Below, piece by piece: positions 8,604 through 15,580 of a stretch of 33,725 bases of DNA (positions are counted from its first letter, which is position 1; every line of letters starts with the position of its first letter). Both the position numbers and the translations under genes were made by a program. Below the pieces are notes generated by a model that had not been told where the DNA came from, did not search any database, and worked only from the letters and a program-made list of their open reading frames with translations. Where the stretch lies: contig CAIXFB010000389.1 in NCBI GenBank assembly GCA_903918595.1, forward strand, positions 1 to 33,725, in the 5' to 3' direction. The stretch is from an uncultured Actinomycetes bacterium (lineage in GTDB: Bacteria; Actinomycetota; Actinomycetes; S36-B12).

Positions 8604-9548
8604 TTAGATGGACCCTTCTCGAACCGAATTCTCCGGCGGCAGCGCCGCGTTAAGAGCGAAATCAAGTGCCACTGTTACACGCGATGAACCTGAAAGCCAC
8701 TCCTCCCTTGGTGGCAGTGGAGGAACAATGCCTCCAAACTCAGGGCAGAACTGCTTGAAATCGCACCAACCGCATAATCGGGATGGGGTGGCCTTGAAAT
8801 CTTGCTGGTCACCCGCTCTGCTGATGGCGTCACGGATTGCCAGAATCTTGCGCTCCGTAGCGATCAGGTCATCAGCTGTAGGTGCGTATCGGACAAATTC
8901 CCCGTTTCCGAGGTACATCAGCTGGAGTTGGGTAGGAACCTCGTCTGTCATCCGCCACCAGGCGAGAGCGTAGAACCTCATCTGGAACATGGCCTTAGCC
9001 TCGAATGTTGCTGAAGGTGACTTCCCAGTCTTGTAATCCACAATCCTGATCAAGCCCTCGGGGCTGCGATCTACTCGATCTACGAAGCCACGAATCGTGA
9101 AATCTTTCTCAAGTGCGACGCTCAACGCCAATTCACGTGCATGCGGCTCAAGTCGACCGGGATCTTCCATCGCGAAGTAGGTTTCAAGGAGCGGAAGAAC
9201 TGGGCTGAGCACATGCGAGATATGCAGTGCTGATGCAACCGAATCGTGCCCTTCGGGAATCAACGTTTTGGCTGCATCCGGATCGGATTGACACAAGTCC
9301 TGCCAAGAGATGACGGCCAGTCTCTGCGCCTCTTCCACAGTGCGTTCAGCCGGCGCAACGTTAAACAGTCGCTCAAGTACTTCGTGAACGAGTGTGCCGC
9401 GGACTGCTGCAGCTGATGGTGCTGTGGGGAGTTGATCAATTGTCTTGAGCCGGTACATGAGGGGGCAGGTCAGAAAGTCGCCAGTTCTTGAGGGGGACAG
9501 GCTCTGCGGAAATGGTGTGCCCATCACCGGCTCGACGATCGCTGACAT
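8604..9548 (-). CDS. RecB/Cas4-like PD-(D/E)XK nuclease with Fe-S cysteines
   Basis: A predicted single-strand DNA exonuclease or nuclease-family protein of 314 aa. The nuclease core shows His55 in GTLVHEVLERLF, Asp157 in GFVDRVD, and the DYKTGK motif with Asp171 and Lys173. Four cysteines, Cys28 (FLTCPLMYR) and Cys259/262/268 (CGWC...C), have the arrangement that holds a 4Fe-4S cluster in AddB/Cas4-type nucleases. It is the counterpart of M. tuberculosis Rv2119, which also sits beside trmI. The ATG at 9548 lies 6 bases after a TAGGCT hexamer and no Shine-Dalgarno site is present. A later ATG (residue 9) is possible but would lose that spacing. It is not a CRISPR Cas4: there are no cas genes or repeats here. 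The in vivo role is unknown. Confidence 0.92.
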   Translation of the reverse strand: MSAIVEPVMGTPFPQSLSPSRTGDFLTCPLMYRLKTIDQLPTAPSAAAVRGTLVHEVLERLFNVAPAERTVEEAQRLAVISWQDLCQSDPDAAKTLIPEGHDSVASALHISHVLSPVLPLLETYFAMEDPGRLEPHARELALSVALEKDFTIRGFVDRVDRSPEGLIRIVDYKTGKSPSATFEAKAMFQMRFYALAWWRMTDEVPTQLQLMYLGNGEFVRYAPTADDLIATERKILAIRDAISRAGDQQDFKATPSRLCGWCDFKQFCPEFGGIVPPLPPREEWLSGSSRVTVALDFALNAALPPENSVREGSI

Positions 9549-9554
9549 TTGACT

Positions 9555-9560
9555 AGCCTA
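9555..9560 (-). promoter_or_regulatory. -10 element TAGGCT of a leaderless promoter for the RecB-like gene
   Basis: Minus-strand TAGGCT is followed by 6 bases (AGTCAA) and the ATG at 9548. It shares a 33-base divergent intergenic region with the trmI promoter. No consensus -35 is seen. Confidence 0.55.
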
Positions 9561-9569
9561 AGGCGCCGG

Positions 9570-9575
9570 TAGGGT
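9570..9575 (+). promoter_or_regulatory. -10 element TAGGGT of a leaderless promoter for trmI and the proteasome locus
   Basis: TAGGGT is followed by 6 bases and the trmI ATG at 9582. A TTGACT at 9549-9554 could serve as a -35, though the 15-base spacer is short. This is the first promoter of the long plus-strand gene run. Confidence 0.55.
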
Positions 9576-9581
9576 CGGGGA

Positions 9582-10547
9582 ATGGCCAGACGCGGACGAC
9601 GAGCCCATCCTGAACCTCCCACGGATGCGGTGGAGGTGGGCTCTCGCCCACAAGGGGTCCTGCGCGAGGGTGATCTTGTGCAAATGACTGATCCGCGCCT
9701 GAACAAATACACCATCACTTTGCAGGCAGGTGCGAGCACGCACACACACCGCGGTCATATCGAGCACGACACCCTCATTGGCCTTCCTGATGGGAATGTG
9801 GTCATGTCGTCCCGAGAGGTGCCCTTCCTCGTCCTCAGGCCGATGCTCGACGACTACGTATTGGGGATGCCTCGCGAGGCAGCCGTGGTGTACCCCAAGG
9901 ATGCCGTCCGCATCGCAGGTTTGGCGGGGGCCCAAGCTGGAGCGAGGATCATTGAGGCTGGGGCGGGCTCTGGCTCGCTTTCCTGCTATTTGCTCTCTGG
10001 AGTGGGCACGAGCGGTGCACTCATGAGCATCGAAAGGCGATCCGATTTCGCGGAGGTCGCAGCACAGAATGTTCGACGATGGTTTGGTGGGTTCCCTACG
10101 AATTGGACCATCACCACGGGTGACTTTAATGACGAGGCTCCCGCAGACCACTCCTGGGACGGCGTCGTTCTGGACATGCTGGCACCGTGGGAGTGCCTCG
10201 AGGCCGCTCACCTGAGTTTGCGTCCCGGAGGTGCCCTCGTGGGCTATGTGGCAACGGCCACCCAACTTTCCACCCTGGTGGAAAGTCTCCGAGTCCACGA
10301 CAAATGGATTGAGCCGAGAGCAGAGGAACTCATGCTGCGCACGTGGCACCTCGATGGGTTGTCGGTCCGCCCGGATCACAAAATGAACGGTCATACCGGG
10401 TTCTTGGTCGCCACGCGAGCCCTCTCGGCGGGTATATCGGCCCCTCGCCGGGCTCGACGGCCCGCACCCACCGCATACGGCGCCGACTACGACGGACCGC
10501 GCGCAGAGGGGTCTGTCCCTCCTGCCGATTCCGACATTTCGGGTTAG
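9582..10547 (+). CDS. trmI: tRNA (adenine-58-N1)-methyltransferase
   Basis: Methylates A58 in the T-loop of tRNAs using S-adenosylmethionine, normally as a homotetramer. The 321-aa protein has the family's N-terminal beta domain (about 27-95, with HTHRG and the VLRPMLDDYVLGMPR segment). It also has YPKDA, SAM motif I EAGAGSG (125-131), the acidic SAM-ribose position in SIERR, and the catalytic motif LDMLAPWE with Asp198. It closely resembles M. tuberculosis Rv2118c. The first 26 residues and the Arg/Pro-rich tail from about 285 are poorly conserved. The start follows a leaderless-type promoter at the right spacing, so the N-terminal extension is probably real. It heads the proteasome gene run, as in other actinobacteria, without a known mechanistic link. 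Confidence 0.95.
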   Translation: MARRGRRAHPEPPTDAVEVGSRPQGVLREGDLVQMTDPRLNKYTITLQAGASTHTHRGHIEHDTLIGLPDGNVVMSSREVPFLVLRPMLDDYVLGMPREAAVVYPKDAVRIAGLAGAQAGARIIEAGAGSGSLSCYLLSGVGTSGALMSIERRSDFAEVAAQNVRRWFGGFPTNWTITTGDFNDEAPADHSWDGVVLDMLAPWECLEAAHLSLRPGGALVGYVATATQLSTLVESLRVHDKWIEPRAEELMLRTWHLDGLSVRPDHKMNGHTGFLVATRALSAGISAPRRARRPAPTAYGADYDGPRAEGSVPPADSDISG

Positions 10548-10550
10548 AGT
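10545..10550 (+). promoter_or_regulatory. Possible -10 element TAGAGT for arc
   Basis: TAGAGT overlaps the TAG stop of trmI. Initiation 6-7 bases further on would give a leader of about 30 bases ending in a good Shine-Dalgarno site before arc. Support is the hexamer only. Confidence 0.3.
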
Positions 10551-10577
10551 CAACGTTGAGTGTTCCCCTTAGTCACC

Positions 10578-10582
10578 GGAGG
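10578..10582 (+). promoter_or_regulatory. Ribosome binding site GGAGG that fixes the arc GTG start
   Basis: A perfect GGAGG sits 5 bases before the GTG at 10588. It is one of the strongest Shine-Dalgarno sites in the window and contrasts with the leaderless starts nearby. Confidence 0.8.
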
Positions 10583-10587
10583 TAAGC

Positions 10588-12237
10588 GTGTCCGAGACAG
10601 GTGCGTCAGTAAACGGTGATTCAAGCGCTGCAGGCGACCTGCAAGCCGAACTTGCTGCTCAACGTGATCACAACGAGCGGTTGATCTCTACCCTGCGTGA
10701 TGCGCGTGAGCAGATCGTTACGTTGAAGGCTGAAGTAGATCGTCTAGCCGAACCACCAAGTGGCTACGGAACACTTCTGACCCGACTTGACGATGGAAGT
10801 GTCGACATCATGGCGTCGGGCAAGAAGTTGCGTGTCTCGGTGAGTCCAGCCGTCGACGTCATTTCACTCACACCTGGCCGCGAGGTCATGCTGAACGAAA
10901 CCATGAACATCATCGGTGTTCGCGAATATGAGGACGTTGGAGAAATCGTCACCCTCAAGGAGCGGCTCGGGCCTGACCGCGCGTTGGTGTTGGCTCACTC
11001 GGACGAGGAGCGTGTGGTGCGGTTGGCCACGTCACTTCAAGATGAGATTCTTCGGGCAGGGGATTCGCTCCTTTGCGATACGCGCAGTTCCTATGTCATG
11101 GAAAAGGTCCCCAAAGCCGAAGTTGAAGAACTGGTCCTTGAAGAGGTTCCAGATATCGACTACTCGCAGATAGGTGGCCTGCGGGACCAAATCGAGTCCA
11201 TTCGCGATGCTGTTGAGATGCCGTTCTTGCACGCAGATCTTTTTGCCGAACACAAACTCAAGGCGCCCAAGGGAATTCTCTTGTATGGCCCTCCGGGTTG
11301 CGGGAAAACCCTCATTGCCAAAGCGGTCGCTAATTCTCTCGCCAAGAAGGTTGCGGAGAAAACAGGAAAGGATGAGGCTCGATCCTTCTTCCTCAATATC
11401 AAGGGACCAGAACTGCTCAATAAGTACGTTGGTGAGACCGAACGCCACATCCGTCTGGTGTTTCAAAGGGCGCGTGAGAAAGCGTCAGAGGGCACTCCTG
11501 TGATCGTGTTCTTTGATGAGATGGATTCACTTTTCAGAACTCGTGGTACAGGTGTCAGCAGTGATGTTGAGAACACCATCGTTCCTCAATTGCTGAGTGA
11601 GATCGATGGGGTCGAATCACTGGAGAATGTGATTGTGATTGGCGCCTCGAATCGCGAGGACATGATCGACCCCGCAATCCTGAGGCCTGGCCGTCTCGAT
11701 GTGAAGATCAAAATCGAAAGGCCTGATGCTGAGGCGGCGCGTGAGATTCTTGGTAAGTATCTGATTGCTGAATTACCACTCCATCAAGATGATCTTGCTG
11801 AGAATGGCGATAACCGCGAAGCGACAGTGCAGTCAATGATTCAGGTGGCGGTCGAGCGCATGTATTCCGAATCGGAAGACAACAGATTCCTCGAAGTGAC
11901 ATATGCCAATGGAGATAAAGAGATTCTGTATTTCAAAGACTTCAATTCGGGTGCGATGTTGGAAAATATCGTGTCAAGGGCCAAGAAATCGGCAATCAAG
12001 GATTTTCTGGCAACTGGCGACCGAGGGATTCGGGTTCAACATCTTCTTGATGCTTGCGTCGATGAGTTCAGGGAGAACGAGGATCTTCCGAACACCACGA
12101 ACCCGGATGACTGGGCTCGAATTTCAGGCAAGAAGGGCGAACGGATCATTTTCATCAGGACCTTGATCAGGGGCAAGAAGGGTGCAGAGCCCGGTCGCTC
12201 GATTGATACTGCAAGCCACACTGGTCAGTACCTGTAG
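10588..12237 (+). CDS. arc: Proteasome-associated AAA+ ATPase Arc/Mpa
   Basis: A ring-forming unfoldase that binds Pup on tagged proteins and threads them into the 20S proteasome. The 549-aa protein has an N-terminal coiled coil (about 15-53) that captures Pup and tandem OB folds (about 57-185). The AAA+ domain has Walker A GPPGCGKT (234-241), pore-loop KYVG (about 279-282), Walker B VIVFFDE (305-311) and arginine-finger candidates R366/R369. The chain ends in GQYL, the C-terminal docking tail with penultimate Tyr548 that opens the proteasome gate. The GTG start is set by GGAGG 5 bases upstream. The stop is 5 bases before dop. All expected functional parts are intact, and the length is normal for the family (about 550-610 aa). 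Confidence 0.98.
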   Translation: MSETGASVNGDSSAAGDLQAELAAQRDHNERLISTLRDAREQIVTLKAEVDRLAEPPSGYGTLLTRLDDGSVDIMASGKKLRVSVSPAVDVISLTPGREVMLNETMNIIGVREYEDVGEIVTLKERLGPDRALVLAHSDEERVVRLATSLQDEILRAGDSLLCDTRSSYVMEKVPKAEVEELVLEEVPDIDYSQIGGLRDQIESIRDAVEMPFLHADLFAEHKLKAPKGILLYGPPGCGKTLIAKAVANSLAKKVAEKTGKDEARSFFLNIKGPELLNKYVGETERHIRLVFQRAREKASEGTPVIVFFDEMDSLFRTRGTGVSSDVENTIVPQLLSEIDGVESLENVIVIGASNREDMIDPAILRPGRLDVKIKIERPDAEAAREILGKYLIAELPLHQDDLAENGDNREATVQSMIQVAVERMYSESEDNRFLEVTYANGDKEILYFKDFNSGAMLENIVSRAKKSAIKDFLATGDRGIRVQHLLDACVDEFRENEDLPNTTNPDDWARISGKKGERIIFIRTLIRGKKGAEPGRSIDTASHTGQYL

Positions 12238-12242
12238 CCCCA

Positions 12243-13763
12243 ATGAGTGTTCACCGCATTATGGGCATCGAGACGGAATACGGAATCTCGACGCCGTCGG
12301 ATCCAACGATGAATCCCATGGTGGCATCGACGCACATTGTTAATGCCTATGCGCAACTGGTCGCCTCGCCTCAGTCAACTCACCAGCGTTGGGATTACGC
12401 GGTCGAATCCCCATTGCGAGATGCCCGAGGCTTTGATCAGTCTCGTGCAGAAGCAGATCCGAGCCAACTGACAGACGATGATTTAGGGCTTGCCAATGTC
12501 ATCTTGACTAACGGCGCCAGGCTCTATGTGGATCATGCCCATCCGGAGTACTCAAGCCCAGAAGTCACCAATCCGCGTGATGCTGTTCTCTGGGATCGGG
12601 CTGGAGAGGTGGTGATGGAGCGTGCGGCTGCAGCGACCTCTCTCGTGATGGGAGGCCAGCAGATCCTCTTGTACAAGAACAACACAGACAACAAAGGTGC
12701 GTCGTACGGTTGTCACGAGAACTACCTCATGAAGAGGAGCACGCCCTTCGCAGACATCGTGAAGTATCTGATTCCATTTTTCATCACGCGCCAGATTTTT
12801 ACAGGATCTGGAAGACTGGGTGTCGGCCAAGATGGAGCATCAAAGGTTTTTCAACTGAGTCAGCGCGCTGACTTCTTTGAAGTGGAAGTAGGCCTGGAAA
12901 CCACACTCAAACGTCCGATCATCAATACGCGAGACGAGCCACACGCGGATCCAGAGAAGTATCGCAGGTTGCATGTCATCGTCGGTGATGCGAATTTATC
13001 TGAAGTTGCCACCTATCTGAAAATGGGAACTACCTCAATTGTCCTCGCAATGATCGAAGAGGGTGCCCTTGCCGATTGCGATCTGATGCCATCGGATCCG
13101 GTTCGCGAGATGCATCGAGTTTCTCACGACGTCACATTGAGCAACAGATTGCTTCTGAATTCGGGCGAGGAATTGACCGCCCTCGAGATTCAATACGAAT
13201 TGCTTGGTCGTGCCGAGAAGTTTTGTTCGGAACGGCCAGATTATGACGTTGATGTGATGACCAAGGATGTTCTTGAAAGGTGGCGCCTCGTCCTCGACCA
13301 ACTCAGTATGGATCCGAAGCTCGCAGCAAAATCTGTGGATTGGGTAGCAAAGTACGCACTCATGACCGGATACATCAACCGCGATGCGCTTACCTGGGAT
13401 GATCCACGGCTCCAGCTGATTGACCTGCAGTACTCCGATCTCCGGCCGGGCAAAGGCTTGGCCAAGAAGTTGATCGCCGCTGGGCGCTTGGACAAGATCG
13501 TTGAGGAGTCTGAAGTGGTGGATGCAGTCGGGCATCCCCCAACGAACACGCGAGCCTATTTCCGGGGGGAATGCATGCGCCGATTCCCGGAATCCGTAGC
13601 GGCAGCCTCGTGGGATTCGATTGTTTTTGACCTCGATGGGCACGAAGCTCTGCTTCGGGTGCCCACGCTAGAACCCACTCGCGGAACAAAGGAGCATGTT
13701 GGCGCACTTCTCGACGTTTGCGCCAGCGCTGAAGCACTCGTTGCGGCCCTCGTGGCAGATTGA
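12243..13763 (+). CDS. dop: Pup deamidase/depupylase Dop
   Basis: Converts the C-terminal Gln of Pup to Glu and also removes Pup from substrates. It belongs to the glutamine-synthetase-like Pup ligase family. The 506-aa protein starts with GIETEYGIS (metal/ATP glutamates near 10 and 12) and carries the Asp97 nucleophile position in RLYVDHAHPEYSS. It has the long Dop-specific loop at about 40-80 that PafA lacks, which is why I call it Dop. The motifs YKNNTDNKG and SYGCHENYLM and the INTRDEPHAD segment recur in PafA downstream, as expected for ancient paralogues. The ATG is 5 bases after the arc stop without a clear Shine-Dalgarno site, suggesting coupled translation. Pup here ends in Gln, so this enzyme is needed to activate it. 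Confidence 0.97.
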   Translation: MSVHRIMGIETEYGISTPSDPTMNPMVASTHIVNAYAQLVASPQSTHQRWDYAVESPLRDARGFDQSRAEADPSQLTDDDLGLANVILTNGARLYVDHAHPEYSSPEVTNPRDAVLWDRAGEVVMERAAAATSLVMGGQQILLYKNNTDNKGASYGCHENYLMKRSTPFADIVKYLIPFFITRQIFTGSGRLGVGQDGASKVFQLSQRADFFEVEVGLETTLKRPIINTRDEPHADPEKYRRLHVIVGDANLSEVATYLKMGTTSIVLAMIEEGALADCDLMPSDPVREMHRVSHDVTLSNRLLLNSGEELTALEIQYELLGRAEKFCSERPDYDVDVMTKDVLERWRLVLDQLSMDPKLAAKSVDWVAKYALMTGYINRDALTWDDPRLQLIDLQYSDLRPGKGLAKKLIAAGRLDKIVEESEVVDAVGHPPTNTRAYFRGECMRRFPESVAAASWDSIVFDLDGHEALLRVPTLEPTRGTKEHVGALLDVCASAEALVAALVAD

Positions 13764-13787
13764 CGCGCTATGTATGTCAGTTCAGGT

Positions 13788-13793
13788 TAATCT
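13788..13793 (+). promoter_or_regulatory. -10 element TAATCT of a leaderless promoter for pup
   Basis: TAATCT is followed by 6 bases and the pup ATG at 13800. The only Shine-Dalgarno-like run, AGGGG, is one base from the ATG and too close to work. This would give pup-prcB-prcA their own promoter, separate from arc-dop. A TTGACG at 13760 is 22 bases upstream, too far for a normal -35. Confidence 0.5.
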
Positions 13794-13799
13794 AGGGGC

Positions 13800-14009
13800 A
13801 TGCCTAGCCAGGAGAAAGCCGACGCGCGCGCCCGTAGCACTTCGCAGCAGTCTGAGGATGATGAAGTCTCTGGCAAAGCAGCGTCCCAGGAGGTAGCGCC
13901 TTCGGAGGTCGACGCTGATGTTGATGCGATCTTGGCGGAAATCGACGAGGTCTTAGAAGTCAACGCTGAAGATTTTGTGAAGTCCTTCATCCAGAAGGGC
14001 GGACAATGA
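13800..14009 (+). CDS. pup: Prokaryotic ubiquitin-like protein Pup
   Basis: The small protein modifier attached to lysines of target proteins to mark them for the proteasome. It is 69 aa, hydrophilic and predicted disordered, with the conserved C-terminal region (EIDEVLEVNAEDFV, then SFIQKGGQ). The chain ends GGQ, so Dop must deamidate the last Gln to Glu before PafA can ligate it. The Arc-binding helix is about residues 38-60. It sits between dop and prcB, in the normal actinobacterial order. Its TGA overlaps the prcB ATG by 4 bases (ATGA). The start follows a leaderless-type promoter. Confidence 0.98.
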   Translation: MPSQEKADARARSTSQQSEDDEVSGKAASQEVAPSEVDADVDAILAEIDEVLEVNAEDFVKSFIQKGGQ

Positions 14010-14863
14010 TTCCGTCGTCTTCAGGTGGGGTCGATCTCAATATCGCTCTTTCCGCTCCGCGGCATGCCTCGTTCTCTGACTTCCTGCTTCGGGTCAGTGG
14101 GTCGATGGGCGTTGATGTACCGCTGAACTCTCACACACCAATGGTTGATGTCTTGCATGGCACAACCATCGTGGGTCTGCAATGCGCCGGTGGCATGGTG
14201 ATGGCTGGTGATCGCAGGGCCACGATGGGAAACTTCATTGCGCAGCGCGATATCGAAAAGGTGTTCGCAGCCGATAGCCATTCTGTTGTAGGGATTGCCG
14301 GTACTGCAGGCTTAGCTGTTGAATTGGTCCGGCTGTTTCAAGTTGAATTGGAACACTACGAAAAGATCGAAGGGGTCTCTTTGTCACTCGATGGCAAAGC
14401 GAATCGACTCGCAACGATGCTTCGTGGGAACTTGGGTATGGCCATGCAAGGTCTGGCGGTGGTACCCCTCTTTGGTGGTTATGACCTAGCCAAAGAGAAA
14501 GGACGGCTCTTTTCATATGACGTCACGGGTGGGCGTTATGAGGAGCACGATTTCTATGCGGTCGGCTCGGGGAGCACCTTTGCGCGCGGTTCCTTGAAAA
14601 AACTCTTTGCTCGCGGAGCATCTGAGACTGACGCTGTTCAGGCCGCATTGGAGTCCCTGTATGACGCGGCTGATGACGACAGCGCCACCGGCGGCCCCGA
14701 TCTCAATCGCAGAATCTTTCCAGTGGTGGCAGTAGCGAGTGCTGATGGAGTTCGAATCCTTGATGAAAGTGAAGTCGAGGATCAAGTCCGGCGTTTGGTT
14801 GAGCGTCGCCATGTGCGCCCAGATGGCCCATTCGCGCCCAACGATGGCGGGGCCACCTCATGA
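14006..14863 (+). CDS. prcB: Proteasome 20S core beta subunit
   Basis: The catalytic threonine protease subunit of the 20S core. The 285-aa precursor has a propeptide of about 52 residues and the cleavage and active site HG/TTIVGLQC, making Thr53 the mature N-terminal nucleophile. The catalytic Asp69 (AGDRRAT) and Lys85 (RDIEKVF) positions follow, then the GSGS.FA segment (about 190-196). The ATG overlaps the pup stop (ATGA), so translation is coupled to pup. Its own TGA overlaps the prcA start in the same way, which should favour balanced amounts of alpha and beta subunits. The length is typical of actinobacterial PrcB. Confidence 0.98.
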   Translation: MIPSSSGGVDLNIALSAPRHASFSDFLLRVSGSMGVDVPLNSHTPMVDVLHGTTIVGLQCAGGMVMAGDRRATMGNFIAQRDIEKVFAADSHSVVGIAGTAGLAVELVRLFQVELEHYEKIEGVSLSLDGKANRLATMLRGNLGMAMQGLAVVPLFGGYDLAKEKGRLFSYDVTGGRYEEHDFYAVGSGSTFARGSLKKLFARGASETDAVQAALESLYDAADDDSATGGPDLNRRIFPVVAVASADGVRILDESEVEDQVRRLVERRHVRPDGPFAPNDGGATS

Positions 14864-15552
14864 GCATGCCATTTTACGTTTCGCCAGAACAGGTGATGAA
14901 AGATAAGGCCGATTTTGCCCGAAAGGGGATTGCTCGGGGAAGAAGTGTTGTAGTTATTCAGTATGGGTCGGGCATCCTTTTTGTAGCCGAAAACCCGTCA
15001 AGGGCCTTGCACAAGATTAGCGAAATTTATGACCGGATTGGATTTGCTGCTGTTGGCAAATACAACGAATTCGAAAATCTGCGAGTTGCGGGTGTGCGTC
15101 TTGCCGATCTTCGTGGATACGCATACGACCGCACAGATGTCACGGGTAGAAGTTTGGCAAACGCCTATGCACAAACCTTAGGAACAATCTTCACTGAGAC
15201 CGCCAAGCCGTATGAGGTCGAGATTGTCGTCGCTGAATTGGGTGTCGATGAGGCCACTGATCAGATATATCGGCTGACGTTTGATGGGTCAGTTGCTGAT
15301 GAGCATGGATATGTTGCAATGGGCGGGTCAGCTGAAGCCATCGAAGGGGCGCTATCCGAGGTTTGGAAGTCCGGTCAGAGTGAATTCGAAAGCCTCACCC
15401 AGGCCGTTCATGTGCTTTCCCATCACGCCCTTGATGAGGTACGCACCCTTTCGGGCCGTGATCTGGAAGTGGCCGTTTTAGATCGAAACCGGTCAAGGCG
15501 AACCTTCAGAAGACTCGAAACGGCTGAGATCGATCGTGTTCTCGCAGGCTGA
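14860..15552 (+). CDS. prcA: Proteasome 20S core alpha subunit
   Basis: The non-catalytic outer-ring subunit that gates the 20S core and docks the Arc tail. The 230-aa protein begins MSMPFYVSPEQVMKDKADFARK, the typical alpha N-terminus, followed by KGIARGRSVVVI. The lysine that receives the Arc GQYL tail is expected in the early region. No processed Thr is present, as expected for an alpha subunit. The C-terminus is Arg-rich (RNRSRRTFRRL). The start overlaps the prcB stop by 4 bases. A gap of 28 bases with its own promoter separates it from pafA. Confidence 0.97.
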   Translation: MSMPFYVSPEQVMKDKADFARKGIARGRSVVVIQYGSGILFVAENPSRALHKISEIYDRIGFAAVGKYNEFENLRVAGVRLADLRGYAYDRTDVTGRSLANAYAQTLGTIFTETAKPYEVEIVVAELGVDEATDQIYRLTFDGSVADEHGYVAMGGSAEAIEGALSEVWKSGQSEFESLTQAVHVLSHHALDEVRTLSGRDLEVAVLDRNRSRRTFRRLETAEIDRVLAG

Positions 15553-15568
15553 AAGTCTCGTTTCGGCT

Positions 15569-15574
15569 TAGAGT
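15569..15574 (+). promoter_or_regulatory. -10 element TAGAGT of a leaderless promoter for pafA
   Basis: TAGAGT is followed by 6 bases (GAAGCG) and the pafA ATG at 15581, with no Shine-Dalgarno site. It lies in the short space after prcA, so pafA may be transcribed separately from the core genes. Confidence 0.5.
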
Positions 15575-15580
15575 GAAGCG

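Noticed and set aside
8604..9548. Cas4 of a CRISPR system
   Set aside because: The Fe-S nuclease resembles Cas4, but no repeats or other cas genes are present and its neighbours match the housekeeping Rv2119-type gene.
9558..10553. 331-codon open frame antisense to trmI
   Set aside because: It mirrors trmI almost end to end; trmI has clear methyltransferase motifs and this frame has none.
13760..13765. TTGACG as a -35 box for pup
   Set aside because: The spacer to TAATCT would be 22 bases, too long for a normal promoter, and it overlaps the dop stop.
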